Shown: in pieces, positions 29,871 to 41,720 of the stretch
Position numbering within the stretch: position 1 is the stretch's first letter
How the letters are laid out: each line of letters opens with the position of its first letter
From: Amborella trichopoda
Lineage: Eukaryota; Streptophyta; Magnoliopsida; Amborellales; Amborellaceae
DNA: 64,000 bases
Assembly: GCF_000471905.2 (NCBI RefSeq)
Contig: NW_006499603.1
Span: 1,984,786-2,048,785 of the forward strand
Direction of reading: 5' to 3'
Made by a program: the position numbers and the translations under genes
The notes under the pieces: generated by a model
What the model saw: only the letters and a program-made list of their open reading frames with translations
Told to the model about the DNA's origin: nothing
Database searches by the model: none

Positions 29871-31434
29871 CCGAGAGAGGAGAGAGAAGAAAAGGGTTAG
29901 TATCCTTTGGTAAGGTAACTTTCTCTCTCCTCCCTCTCTCTCTCTCTTCTCTCCTCCCTCTTTCTCTATCCTCCCCTCTTTCTTTATCCTCCCCTCTTTC
30001 TCTCTCCTCATCTCTTTTTCTCTCCTCCTCTCTTTCTCTCTCCTCATCTATATCTCTCCTCTCTATTCTTCTCATCCCTATCCCTCTCGATCTTCTTCTC
30101 ATCTCTAGCTCTCTTTCTTTCTCTTCTTCTCATCCCTATCTCTCTTTCTTTCCCTTAATCTCATCTTTATCTCTCTCTTCTTCTGATCTCTATCTCTCCT
30201 TCTGCTCCTCGTCTAACAAAGTCCATAAAGCCTAATACCGACTGCATCTTCCTTCTCTTCTCGTCTAACACAGTCAGTGAAGCCTAGTGTCGACTGCATC
30301 GTCTCTCTTCTCTGTCTAATGCAGTCGGTGAAACTCAGCGTCGACTGCATCTTCTCTCTTTTCTCTGTCTAACAACACAGTCGACGAAACTCAGCGTCGA
30401 CTGCATCCTCTCTCTTCTTGTATAACACAGTCAGTGAAGCCTAGCGTCGACTGCATCCTCTCTCTCTTCTCGTCTAACACAGTCGACGAAGCCTAGCTTC
30501 AACTGCATCTTCTCTGTCTAGCACAGTCGGCGACGCTCAACACTGACTGCATTACCTCTTTCTTCTTTATCTAACCCAGCTGGCGACGCTCAGCGTCGAC
30601 TGAGTCCTCTTCCTCGTCTTTGCCTAATACAGCCTGCGAGGCCTAGTGTCGTCTGTGTTTTTCTCTCTTCCCTCATATTCTTCTCTCTTCCCACTCCTTC
30701 TTTCTTTTCTCTTCTTCACTTATCTTAATCTTCTTATGTTTTTTCTTTATGATATTTGTTATTTCTGTTATTCTTTTGTTTGATTAAAGAGGGGTTGAGA
30801 TTAGCCTATCATGGTAGTCATGTCGTCTAGCCGTAATGTTGTTGTGCCGGAATTACTGTGCCCGCTTTATTGCCACGATAGACTAACCATCGTGTTTAGC
30901 TAGTCAGTATCAGTATTGATGTCTAGTAGTAATCCTGTTGAGCTGGTCTTAGTTACCGAGCCCGTTTTACTACTACGTCAAGCCAATTACTCATTAGCTT
31001 AGTCACTGTGTTGATCTTCCCGCCTGGTAAAATTCTTCTCTCCCCCATCTTTCTTCTCTCATTCTTCTCTTCTTCTTTTGAATGTGCATGCTTGTGTATG
31101 TTAACCAAAGAGGCAAGGTGTCCACCTGTCTTATAATATTTATCATATGTGTGTGACTGTAGAAAACAAGAGAATACAAGCCAAGGGAGGCGATTCCGAA
31201 CTAGTTTTATTACTGGGGGCTTTCTTTGTGATCTAAGAGGGCACGCACGCGAGCCAACCCAAGTAAGTCCCGAACCCACCTTAACTTTCTCTCTCATCGA
31301 TTGGTAATACCTGCCCTTGTTTTCGAACAAGGTTCTCGAGAGAGCGATGTCAAAAGTCACGTGTCTCCCTAAAACCTGAGACGCATGCCACCCGATCATC
31401 CAAATCCAAAGGGCGAGATCGAGGCACCTAACTA
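29871..31434 (+). repeat. LTR A, partial (R-U5 part), plus orientation
   Basis: It starts at GAGAGAGGAGAGAGAAGAAAAGG, given here as GAGAGAGGAGAG, followed by TATCCTTTGGTAAGG, matching the mid-LTR boundary of element M. It continues through a CT-rich tract (29920-30200), a minisatellite (30213-30660) and the conserved end (GATCTAAGAGGGC, ATCGATTGGT, GAGATCGAGGCACCTAAC). The upstream third of the LTR is missing. It differs from the E1 5' LTR end more than LTR B does. Confidence 0.7.
30213..30660. repeat. LTR A minisatellite, unit about 50-57 bp
   Basis: About eight degenerate copies of a unit with CTAACACAGTCGACGAAGCC and TAGCGTCGACTGCATC followed by CTCTCTTCTC. It is CpG-rich against CT-rich flanks. 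Confidence 0.8.
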
Positions 31435-31463
31435 ATTTCATGTATCATTGTTAAGAAAATATT

Positions 31464-31690
31464 AGCCCGACCCATCCCATGTCTTGAAGTACGAACCAAT
31501 CCCGATCAGAGAAGACCTTAGCTATGTTGAACAACCGATTGAGATATTGGATAGGAGAGTACAGGTCTTGTGCAATAAAGAAATCCCCCTGGTCCTAGTG
31601 TAATGGCAATATCATTCAAGAGAAGAATCAACATCGGAACAGAAGGATGAGATCCGAGAGAAGTAACCCCGACCTTTTTGACTGATAATG
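31464..31690 (+). pseudogene. Chromovirus (Tekay/Del type) integrase C-terminal fragment
   Basis: The plus strand reads DPSHVLKYEPIPIREDLSYV then EQPIEILDRRVQVL, CNKEIPLVLV, a stop, and WQYHSREEST and DEIREK. This is the stretch after the integrase core of Tekay/Del chromoviruses (PxILDR, VxW-H, E-ATWE positions). Everything upstream (gag to integrase core) is missing at 31435-31463. Two stops make it a pseudogene. The downstream bases run through TTTTTAAAGGGGGA (polypurine tract) into the LTR. Confidence 0.75.
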
Positions 31691-31727
31691 AGATGATTTT
31701 GAAGACAAAATCCTTTTTAAAGGGGGA

Positions 31728-34462
31728 TGATGTATGGACCACAAAATTTCCAATCTCGAGATGCGCACGGTAATAGCGTGCAGGAGAGGTCTACCGCCGC
31801 TTGATTAGGAGAAGCCTAGCGCTGCGTGTGTAGGAGAGGCCTAGCGCCGTGTGTGTAGGAGTAGGAGAGGCTTAGTGCTGCGAGTGTAGAGAGATAGGAG
31901 GAGGAGCATCACCGCATGTGAGCTGAAGCATTGCTGCACGTGAATTGGAGCATCACTGCGCATGAACTAGAGCATCGCCGCTCGTGAATTGGGGTATCGT
32001 CGCCCGTGAAGGTAGAGAAGAGTTAACGCTGTAAGTGAAGAGGAAAGATGTGACCGCTGCCAGTGCCGCACTTGTCAGTGTTGTACGTGTCAACGCCGCA
32101 ACTGTCAGAGCCGTACATGTCAGCTACAGTGACCTTCACCTACCCTGGGTACATAAGTCCTTTCCCCTCCCCTTTTTCCACAGTTCCCCTTACTTTCCCT
32201 TGCACTTTGTATCTCTAGAACTAGTGGGAGTTAACTATACCTTGGACAAGTCATTACTTAGAGCTTGAGGTGGCCTATGAGTGGGAGACACTGTAAACAC
32301 CAGGAAAGTGGGTTTAGTATCTATGCATCAATAACTTTTATAGAAACCAATTTTAAGTATTGAAAGCGGGTAAAATGATAGGATAAAATTATGAGAGTGA
32401 ATGGGTCGAAATGAGATTTAAATCTCAGATTTATGACTTTCAATACCATGATTGATTGAGCAATGTAAATGATATTTGTAATCGTGAAGATTTACCAAAC
32501 AGTTCATTTACGAGACTAGTTTAATATGGATAAGGTTTTGCATCAAGAATTATCTTCGTTGGTAAAATGTTAAAGTGCTCTTTAAAGCATGTTAAATTTT
32601 AGAATAAGAATTTTCAGAACTGTGACTGTTCTTACATCAAGTTTCCAATGGTTAAATGTGTCCAAATGCGGCCAAACCGGTTTTGAATGAAAGATGTGCT
32701 TGTCTATTTTGAGTTTGCTCTTTTCACTTTGATAAAATGCTATATGAGTTATGAAATGGGCCCCGAAATGTGAGGGTATGCCACTATTCCCAATTGCAGG
32801 AACCCCTAGTACTATTACTCACTTTACACTATGCGTGTAATGCCGCATGCGTAGCGTCGCGTGTGTAACTCCGGTCGGGTAGTGCCGTGCGTATAATGTC
32901 GGGCATGTAACACCGTGTGCGTAACGCCATGCGTGTAGCACTGCGCACGTAACGCCATGCGTGTAGTTTCGAGAGTGACACTGCTACCTAAGCGATGATC
33001 GCAACTAGAGCGATAGTTTTTATGTGATGAATACCTAATGTCATAGTGTTATGTGAACGGTGTTATGCAGCCAAGCGTTATGTGGAAATTGATAATGCCA
33101 TACAACTTTGATAATTCCATGACAAACACTACATGATGAGTGTCGTAATACTAATGTTAATTGTTATGCGTAATGCAATATGATGGCTCTCGTACCATTG
33201 ATATTTTATGCTGGGTTTCATAATACTATGTGACTGCTGGACAGTTCTGAGTAAGACTCAAACTGTGCTTGATGAAAATTTGAATTATTTGTCATAAGAT
33301 ACAAATTTAGTATGAATGAATTTAATGCTTGAGCATATTATAATGCCGTCATAATAACCACTACACAATGGGACAACCATTGGTAGTGGCATTGTTTTGT
33401 GATAATAGTACGATCTTAGCCATTATTTCATTGATACTGCTCGCTACGGGATGGGGCACCCATCAGTAGTGAGGATTGCTATATTGAGAAAAGTGATGCT
33501 AGCTATATCCCCTAACTTGCTGAATGATAGGATGCAGTTAGGGGAAAGTGAAATGGGAGGGTCACACCCCAAGATATTTACTACATTGAGACTAACAATT
33601 GACGCCTTGCAAGGTAAGTGCCTATCGAACCCCCAATGCGTGTTGGGGGCCGTGGGTGTGAGTATGAGGGCATTACGAAGTAGATTTCCCCACTTATTAT
33701 TGCCCTCCCTCTTGGAAGATGGTAGAGGTCCTAAGCAATGGGATTGGCTTAGCCCGATAGATTGGGCCTCTATTGAGGGAGTAGGTGAACTAGATAGTGA
33801 GTGGGTAATGATTGAATAGTGATTGTGAATGCCGATGATTGAATCGATTGAATGATAACTGTTATATGGATAGCACAATTATAATTGATGTACTGACCAG
33901 ATCGCTGACTCTCATGACTGTTGCACTGGAATTCCGTATGGTTTAATAAGTTGTTTATGATTCTTGAGTAGGCTCATTATTGATGCATAGTGCTTAGACC
34001 TAGTTACTGGGCTATATAGCTCATCCCATTCTCTCTCCCCTCCTTGTAGACTGATAACAATAGGTTAAGAGTTGAAACAATGGGATTTTTGAATGAAGTT
34101 GAAGCCAGACTTATTGAAGGCGGGATCTAGATCTTGTATGTGATTGGGAAGTCTAGTCCTAGATTTTGTTTATTACATGAATCTATAACTTTGAGCTCTG
34201 TTGCCCTAGACTCAATTGTAATATTTTGGAAGAATGTTATGTAAGACCTTTTGTTATTATATGGAGCTTCAAATTAATAAATTTGATTTTGTATTAAGAA
34301 TTATTGATGTATTTATCTTTCCATGTTTTTTTTTTTTTATTAGCGAATTAATGGCGTTGAGTTCACCCGAACCAAATTGATAAACGCTACATCGGGATCA
34401 CGAACCCGCGCTCGGTCCCCTCTCTCACGTACGACGAGGCTGTCGGGGGTGGGGTCATGACA
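31728..34462 (+). repeat. Chromovirus 3' LTR (about 2.7 kb)
   Basis: It begins TGATGTATGGACC after the polypurine tract and ends near GGGGTCATGACA. The last 250 bases (ACACCAAATTGATAAACG-like, TACATCGGGATCACG, GGTCCCCTCTCTCACGTACG) have the look of Tekay LTR ends. Inside are two clusters of CpG-rich short repeats (31800-32120 and 32826-32965). The 5' LTR of this element is not in the window in recognisable form. The exact first base could be 31728 or 31731. Confidence 0.55.
32826..32965. repeat. Short CpG-rich tandem repeats in the chromovirus LTR
   Basis: About eight copies of a 16-19 bp unit resembling GTAACGCCATGCGTGTAGC. A looser set (AGGCCTAGCGCCG, GCATCGCCGCTCGTGAATTG) lies at 31800-32000. 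Confidence 0.7.
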
Positions 34463-35372
34463 CATGCCATCATGATCATGTTGCAATAAATGTAGCTCCA
34501 TTTCGTGCCCGAACGCAGATTTCGTCGTCTCGGGTTTTTGGCCAGATCTTGAAATCCGATGGCCAGAATCTGCAGCAATTTTATCAGCCTTTCACATGAA
34601 ATCCGATTGTTCATCATGTGTGAGGTTTATCGCAGATGTAGCCTCAGACCTTACGCATGTAGTGGAACTAGTCTTGCGTTGATCGAGCGTGCGAGCGCCA
34701 TGATATGGCGGCCCGAGTGAGTCGTGCTATTGTTGATTTTCCTACAATTGTCTTCAAGAATCGCTAACTTCTCTCTAGTTTATTTCCTTGCTCGGGCATC
34801 TTCACGAGTCGTGCCAATATCAAAACGCTCGTCTTGACGAGACGAACACACTCACAAAATTTTAGCATGATCTGACTCAAGACGAGTGAGATATGAGTCT
34901 TCAAAGTTACTACTCGTGATTATGCGAACCAGTCTCCTTTAATGGAGATTGGTGCAGTGAGGCCGCACGGGAATAGCGTGTGGCTTACCCTTTTTTATTG
35001 TTTCACTCATAAGTTTGTCCTGGAACGTCCCTTTAAGCTGAAACTTGACCCTAGGGGCTTTTGACCGTGCTAGATCTAATGGCGGGGTGCCACAGCCATT
35101 TGACACACTGAAAATAAAGTTCTAGTTAAAGGTCCATTTCAAGGTGCTATAGGCTAATTTTTTCGAAATTGTTTCTTTGTCCGCACTGCCTTAGACATGT
35201 TGGATTGTGAAGAAACTTGGAAGGTGGCCTCTTGAAGTCCTTAAGAAGATTCTAACCCATTCAGGGGCAATTATGAGATTGCAAAAATTACACTATATGT
35301 CAGGGTTTTATTGACCGGGTTCTCCTTTATTCCACATCGGGGACCCAAGGTGCTGAATTATGTGTTCAAACA
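34463..35372 (-). repeat. LTR D, U3 fragment in minus orientation
   Basis: It aligns to the outer third of the element M LTRs (38660-39569 and 54880-55792) in the same orientation: shared TTTTGTCGTC, TTTAATGGAGATTGGTG, GGCCGCACGGGAATA and the end GTTCAAACA at 35372. The rest of this LTR is absent. The chromovirus LTR abuts its left side and LTR B sequence its right side. Confidence 0.75.
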
Positions 35373-35997
35373 ACCACAAAGAATGACCCTTCTTCTCTCT
35401 CTTTTACCTCTTTTCTCTCCCCCTTCCTGTCCTGCACGGTAGCACACACCGCCATGCGTGACATTTCTTTCTCTCTCTTTCCTCTCCGTCTTGCACGACA
35501 ATGCATACTGCCGAAGCACGATCTCTTTCTCCTTTCTCTTCTCTCTCCTTTGCTTGCTTGATCAAAGGGTAGGCTGAGCCTTGTGTTGCTGTGCCAGTCT
35601 TGTTGTCGAGCAGTTTAGTTGTCGTGTGGGTCTAGTGACCATTCCCGTCGAGCAGCCGTGTCAGACTAGTCGTTGTGCCAGACCAGTCACTGTGACGGTC
35701 TTGTCATCGAGCAATCTAGCCGTCGTGCCCGTCTAGTCACCATGCCCGTCTAGCTGCCACGTCAAACCAGCCACTGTGTTAGACCAGCCGTCGTGTCAGT
35801 CTTGTCGTCGAGCAATTTAGCTGTCGTGCCGGTCTTGTCACCGTACCTGTCTAGTTTCCACGTCAGACCAGCCGTCGCGCTAGTCTTGCCAATGTGCCAG
35901 TCTAGCTGCCGGGTCAAACTTCTTCACTCTCCTTCACTTCTCCTCTCTCTTTTCTTCTCTTCTCTTCTCTCATCCCTTTTCTTCTTCCTCTCTATAA

Positions 35998-36323
35998 ACC
36001 GAATACTTTCTTTAAAGGATCTGAGTGAAAAAACATACTAGCCTTCGTCTCTCTTTTTCCTCTTTCTCTAAAGGATCTGGGTGAAAAACAAACCAGCCTT
36101 CGTCTCTCTTTTCCCTCTTACTCTAAAGGATTTGGGTTAAAAACAGACCATCCTTCATCTCTTTTTTTTCTCTTTCTCTAAAGCATCTAGGTGAAAAATA
36201 GACCAGCCTTCATCTCTCTTTTCCCTCTTTCTCTGAAGGATCTGGGTGAAAAATAGACCAGCCTTCGTCCCTCATTTTTCCTCTTTCTCTGAAGAGATGG
36301 GTTAACATCAAACTAGTCTTCGT
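35998..36323. repeat. About 56-bp tandem array, six copies
   Basis: Copies start near 36012, 36071, 36126, 36181, 36236 and 36291 with AAGGATCTGGGTG variants, each followed by CCAGCCTTCGT and a CT-rich tail. The TTCGT target duplication of element M lies inside the last copy. Confidence 0.85.
36319..36323. other. Element M target site duplication, left copy
   Basis: TTCGT, identical to 55793-55797. The LTR starts with TG directly after it. Confidence 0.85.
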
Positions 36324-39300
36324 TGAGTAAGTGCCTCGATCTTGTCCTCCAAATCTGGATGATCGGGCGGCACGCGTCTCAGGTTTCGGGGGAACCCGGG
36401 ACTTTGAGATCGCTCTCTCGAAAAGCTCGCTCGGGAGCGAGGGCAGGTGTACCAACCGATGAGAGAGGAATTTAAGGTGGGTTCGAGACTTACTTGGGCT
36501 GGCTCGTGTGGGTGCCCTCTACGATCACGAAGAAAGCGCCCCAGTCGTAAAACTGGTTCGAACTTGTCTCCCTTGACCTGTATTCTCCTATTTCTGCAAT
36601 CACACACATGATTAATTTTACAAGACAAGTTGGCCAAAAGAGACCCCAACTTGTCTTTGAGCAAATGTGGTGTGCACATTCAAGACAAGAATGGGTAAGA
36701 GAATAGATGAGAGAAGAAGAAAGAGTTAGATTAGAGGAACTTTGACTAAGTAGCGAGATTGGCAGAGCAACTAGATTAGCAAGTGGTTGACCCAGCGTGG
36801 TAGCAAGACGGACACGGTAACTAGACTGGAACAACAAAAATACTACTAGATGCCAGAGAAATCATCGGCCAGCCTGGCGTAATGGCTACCTTATCGTGGC
36901 AGTACAGCAACACGGTGACTAAGATCGACTCAATGACAATACTGCTAGACGACAAGACTATTATGACAATGGTTATCTCAGCCTCTCTTGGTCAAATGAG
37001 AGAGAGAAGAAAGAAAAGAGAGAAAGGGAGACATGCACAATACTACCAATGTCGGGCATGAGGGAAAAAGAAGAAGAGAAGAGAAACATAAGGAGAAGAA
37101 AAAAAGAAAAGGAAACTAAGGAAGAAGAAGAGAAAAAGCGAGGGAAGGAGGAGAAGAGAACCTAAATGGCGATGATAGAGAAGATATAAAAGAATATGGA
37201 CGGCGATGAATCTCTGCCGTTCATGACAGGAGGGTAAGAAGAGAGAAAGGACTTGAGGGCAATTAGCCTCCACCACTCATGGTAGGGGGTGTCAAACAAA
37301 GAATAAGAGAGAGAAGACATGGGCGGTGATGTGCTTCTACCGCTCTTGTCAGACGAAGAAGAAGAGAGAGAAGACATGGACAGTGATGTGCTTCCACCGT
37401 CCGTGTCAGACGAAGTAAAAGAGAGGGAAGGCATGAGCGGCGATGTGCTTTCATCGTTCGTGTGAGAAGAAGAAGAAGAGGGAGAAGACGTGGGCGACGA
37501 TGTGCTTCCGTTGCCCATGTTAGAAGAAGAAGAAGCAGAGAGAGAAGACATGGATGGCGATGTGCTTCCGCTGTCCTTATCAAAAGAAGAAGACGAGAGA
37601 GAAGACATGGGCGGCGATGGGCTGCCACCGTCTGTGTCAGACGAAGAAGAAGAGAGAAGGCATAGGCAGCGATGTGCTTCCACCATCTGTGCCAGACCAA
37701 GACGAAGAGAGAAAAGACATGGGTGGCGATGTGCTTCCACCGCCCATGTCAGAAGAAGAAGTGGGAGAAGACATGGGCGGCGATGTGCTTCCATCGTCTG
37801 TGTCAAACGAAGAAGAAGAGAGAAAAGACATGGGCGGTGATGTGCTTCCGCCGTATGTGTTAAATGAAGAAGAAGAGGGAGAAGACATGGGCGGCGATGT
37901 GCTTCCACCGTCTGTGTCAGACGAAGAAGAAGAGAGAGAAGACATGGGCGACAATGTGCTTCCACCGTCAGTGTCAGAAGAAGAAGAAGAGAGAGAAGAC
38001 ATGAGCAGTGAAAGAAAGATAGAGAAAAAGGAAAGTGGATAAAGGAGATCAAAGACAAGTAGGTAAGAAAGACATATGAGAAAGAGGGAGATAGAGATGA
38101 GGAGAGAGAAAGAGAGATGAGAGAGAAAAGAGGAGGAGAGAAAATTATCTTAGCGAAGGGTATCGACCGTTTTCTTCTCTCTCATCTCTCTCTCTCTCCA
38201 AGACGTACCCATGAACTTAAGCAAGAATTGAAATCTTTATTGAATAAATGTGTAGAATGAACTGAGGGCCAAATATGGGTGTACGTCCAAAAGATACTTA
38301 AATAGATGATAATTACAATTTAATTGAATTAAAAGAACTTATAAAATTGGGTGCAAAAGGACTATTTTACTCCTGCCCAACAATGTGTGAAATTCCAAAA
38401 CAGTCGTTGCTGCTGCCCTAGAACTTGCACGATCTTCTGTGGATAATTTGGGTTGCTCTTGTGCTCGTTTTACCAAAAGATGATTGTTTTCTTGTAGGGC
38501 TCGTTATGGCGATTGATTTGATACCAACTTCGAGCTGTAGATCGTGTTTTTAAGCCACGATTATGTGTCTCGAAATTTGGAGAAATCTTGCAAACTTCGG
38601 ATCGGTAGTGTGCTTATTTCATGATGTTTTTTCTTTGATTTCTTCGCTGAATCATATTAAGCATGCCGTCACGATCACGTGGCAAAAAAAGCAGCTTGAT
38701 TTCATGTCCGGATGAAGATTTTGTCGTCTTTAGTTTCTTACCAGAATTTGGAAATCCGACGGCTGAAATTTACAGCAGTTTTGACACCTCCATGTGTGAA
38801 ATACAACCGTTCATCTTACAAGGCGTTCGGACCAGAGATAGCCTCGAACCTTACGCACATGATGCAATTGGTTTTGTATCGATCGGGTACACGCGTCGTG
38901 ATTTGGCCGCTCGATCGAGGCGTGCTGCTGCTAAAGTTTTTACAACTATCTTCATGAATCACCAACTTCATTCTAGTTTTTCTCCCTGCTCGGGTTCGTA
39001 ACGAGTTGTACCACATATCAAAACGCTCATCTTGATGAGATGAACATGCTCACCAAATTTGAGAGCGAGCTGACTTAGGATGAGTGAGATACGATACTTT
39101 AAAATTGCTGCTTGGGACTGTGCACATCAGCCTCCTTTAATGGAGATTGGTGTAGGGAGGCCGCAAGGGAATGGTGTGCATCCTACCCCCTTTTGGTCTC
39201 ATAACCTTGTTCTGAAATGTCCGATTAAGCCAAAACTTGCCCCATAGAGGCTTTTAACCGTGTCAGATCTAATGGTGATGGTCCCATAGCTGTTTGACGC

Positions 39301-39569
39301 ATAAAAAATAGAATTGTAGTTATGGGGTCCGTTTCAGGGTGTTGAGGCCGTTTTTTTTTCTGAAATTGTTTCTTTGTATGCGCTGCCTTAGGCATGTCAG
39401 ATTGAGATGAAACGTGGAAGGTGGCCTTTTGGAGTGCTTAAGAAGATTATGACCTATTCTGGGGCAATTCTGAGACTATCGGGAATTTCACTACATGTTG
39501 AGGCTTTATTGACCTGCTTCCTCTTTATTCCGCATCAAGGACCAAGATGTTGAAAAATGTCTTCAAATA
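36324..39569 (-). repeat. Element M 3' LTR (3.25 kb)
   Basis: The left edge is TGAGTAAGTGCCTCG and the right edge TTCAAATA (CA mutated to TA). It holds, in plus order, the conserved U5 end (36324-36600), a purine-rich tract (36960-37140), a 57-bp minisatellite (37310-37995), AGGAGAGAAAATTATCTTAG at the U3/R side, and the U3 (38200-39569). Confidence 0.85.
37310..37995. repeat. 57-bp minisatellite, about 12 copies (M 3' LTR)
   Basis: The unit contains GAAGACATGGGCGGCGATGT, GCTTCCACCGTCTGTGTCAG and ACGAAGAAGAAGAGAGA. Its length is a multiple of three, so 19-residue periodic frames stay open on both strands (DVLPPSVSDEEEE on plus, SSSSSDTDGGSTSPP on minus). These are low-complexity by-products unless shown to be translated. 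Confidence 0.9.
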
Positions 39570-39890
39570 GCATGCCCCACCTAATGTTGTGCTTCGACAG
39601 TAGTGAGAAGGACAACATTCAAAAAATTTCCTTCAGCATTATTACTTTTTTCTTCCTAGCCACATGACGACGTGAACGTCAAGGAGATTCACGCAATGCT
39701 GCAACTAGGATGCTCAGACATTTTGATGCAATGTACAGCTCCATCCGTGGAGGCTTTAGGGGAAAAAAATAATTTTTTTAGCGATCATGTCGAATTTTTC
39801 ACCCTTACGTGGATTGTTTGTGATTCTGAAGCTGAGGATTTTGTAAGAATGTTGTTAGTCAGAATCAAGCCCGTCTAGCAGTCGAGTGTC

Positions 39891-40475
39891 GTGTTGAAGG
39901 GCATTTTTCCCATTTGGTCTGTTTTTTATTTTTTTTGGATAGACAGCGAAAGAGCCTTTGGTCAGCGTTCGTCTATGTTGTGCACCAGATATTCCTTAGC
40001 AGGCAGGGTACCTCAGTTTATCAAGGTGACCGGCTTTGGGTATAACCCCTACCCACTGTTAGCAGTTTCACGTAAAAAGTCGAAAGTCATGGCTGACTTA
40101 GCTTTCTTAGGGCATCTTTGGCTTGTCGGAATGACTTCCTTGTTTGTTTGTTCTAAATGGTCTGCTGAAGGGCCTTTTGTCAGTGCTCTTTTGCGTTGTG
40201 CACTTAGATATTCCTTGGCGGACAGGGTACTTCAGTTTGTCGAGGTGACCGGCTTTGGGTATAACCCCTACCCACTGTTAGCAATTTCACGCAATAGGTC
40301 CAAAGTCATGGCTGACTTAGCCTTCTTGGGGCGTCTCTGGCATCTTTGGAGTGCGTTTAGTGGCGTTTTGGGAATGATGCTCTTCTTCGTGATACGTGTC
40401 TTACCTTTTTGGCGAATCTTCTATCCTCCGAGTCCTTTTTGTAAATGGACTCAGACTATCAGAATCTTGCTTTAA
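39891..40475 (+). CDS. Antisense ORF in element M, internally duplicated
   Basis: The frame encodes 194 residues and runs opposite to the element's pol. Two halves repeat the same text: RYSLAGRVPQFIKVTGFGYN, then PYPLLAVSRKKSKVMADLAF, against RYSLADRVLQFVEVTGFGYN, then PYPLLAISRNRSKVMADLAF. At DNA level a unit of about 219 bp is duplicated (about 39914-40125 and 40135-40344). I do not recognise the family. A second frame (40445-40927, 160 residues, hydrophobic) overlaps its end. No promoter or splice signal is evident. It may be a remnant of the extra ORF described for some Tat elements, or chance reading of a duplicated segment. Confidence 0.3.
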   Translation: MLKGIFPIWSVFYFFWIDSERAFGQRSSMLCTRYSLAGRVPQFIKVTGFGYNPYPLLAVSRKKSKVMADLAFLGHLWLVGMTSLFVCSKWSAEGPFVSALLRCALRYSLADRVLQFVEVTGFGYNPYPLLAISRNRSKVMADLAFLGRLWHLWSAFSGVLGMMLFFVIRVLPFWRIFYPPSPFCKWTQTIRILL

Positions 40476-41339
40476 ACTCGTATTTTCGATCTTGGTATTG
40501 TGACACTAGAGGTTTTTCTTTTGAATATGGGTTGAAGGCACTTGCTGAGGTGAGTGCTGCATCAACCTGTTTATTGGTTCAAGCATCCTTAGTAGATTCT
40601 CACTTGGACTTGGAAGGAGGTTCCATAGAGACGGATTTCACCAACTTCCTTTTTATTTTGGGCTTTCTTACCCACGACCTTTCGGCCATGTCCACCCTTG
40701 TTTTTTCATTTTTACTCATGATGCCCTTTGTGGGTTTTCACCGTTCTCGAATTTTTATTTTTACGGAACTCTTTTACTCGTGGTTCGTGGCCATGCCCGT
40801 CCATCATTTTTACTTATGGCATTCCCTTGTTCAGGTATACACCATGCCCGTTATTTTATTTATGTTTTATTTTTTTTGTGAAGGCATGTTTATGGTCATG
40901 CCTTCAGGACTGTGCGAAGCCTTTTAACATAATGCAGCCAGGACATGCACTCTAGTTTAAGGTCATACAGCTGGATTGTAGTGATGACGAATGACAATCT
41001 GTTGAGCCCATGAAGTGAGTATGGTGGCGGTTTTGATACACTTTGGGTAGATGGCGTGAAGCTACCTATGAAAAATGGATAATGTATGAATGGAAGGTGG
41101 AAAGTGGTGACCCACTAGCGGACGATGGTATGGATGACGAAATGCCTCGTCGTTTTGTGAGCATGGGTGAGACTCACTGGGGAATGATGGATGGTGCAGT
41201 GCATGGACTCACTGGGGGGTAAAGAAGGTGGTACGCACACACGGATGGGTCGGTTAGGGAAGACGTGTGTGAAGATGCATGTAAAGGGGGTATGCGTGTG
41301 TATGAGGGCATGTTTAAGGTCATGCCTCCGGGACCTGTG

Positions 41340-41720
41340 CAAAGTAGTTTAACGTCATGCGACCAGGACATGAACAATGGTCTAAGGTCATACAGCTAGA
41401 CCGTGGTTATGCATTTTTGAGTCATGCAACTAGAACTATGCAATTTAAAGTCGTGTAATTAGACCTCCGCTACAGTTTATGGTCATATAGTTCAGACCAG
41501 GGTGCTGAGCCTTTTAACGTCATGCGACTAGGACATGTACTATAGTTTAAGGTCATATAGCTTGGACCATGGTGCTGAGCTTTTTAACGTCATGCAGCTA
41601 GGACATGCACTATGGTTTAAGGTCTTATAGTTTGGACCTGCAGTTTAAGGTCGTGTAGCTAGACCTACACCACAGTCTGTGGCCGTATAGTTTGGACCAT
41701 GCAGTATAGGGTCGTGCACC
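41340..41720. repeat. Degenerate tandem repeats, unit about 70 bp
   Basis: Copies of TTTTAACGTCATGCGACTAGG with ACATGTACTATAGTTTAAGG (given as separate words) start near 41350, 41511 and 41582, with partial copies between and one at 40920. The phrase TTTAACATCATGCAGC recurs at about 61196, outside this element. Confidence 0.7.

Larger units (their letters stand above)
35373..36323 (+). repeat. LTR B left part (plus orientation), split by element M
   Basis: Pyrimidine-rich sequence, then a CpG-rich minisatellite (about 35540-35930, GTCGTGCCAGTCTTGTC type units), then a tandem array at 35998-36323 with a unit of about 56 bp (AAGGATCTGGGTGAAAAAC, CCAGCCTTCGTCTCTC). The array is resumed at 55793 beyond element M. 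The U3 part of this LTR is missing. Confidence 0.75.

Noticed and set aside
30213..30660. Regular repeats considered as a CRISPR array
   Set aside because: Units are degenerate and contiguous without unique spacers, in a plant LTR. It is a minisatellite.
33444..33878. Overlapping frames on both strands (144 and 122 codons)
   Set aside because: They lie inside the chromovirus LTR and resemble no protein.
37162..38058. 298-codon minus-strand frame rich in Ser and Leu
   Set aside because: It is a by-product of the 57-bp minisatellite in the M 3' LTR. Other frames on both strands are equally open.
40445..40927. 160-codon hydrophobic frame as a membrane protein gene
   Set aside because: T-rich DNA gives hydrophobic codons by composition. 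There is no family match, and it lies within the retrotransposon.
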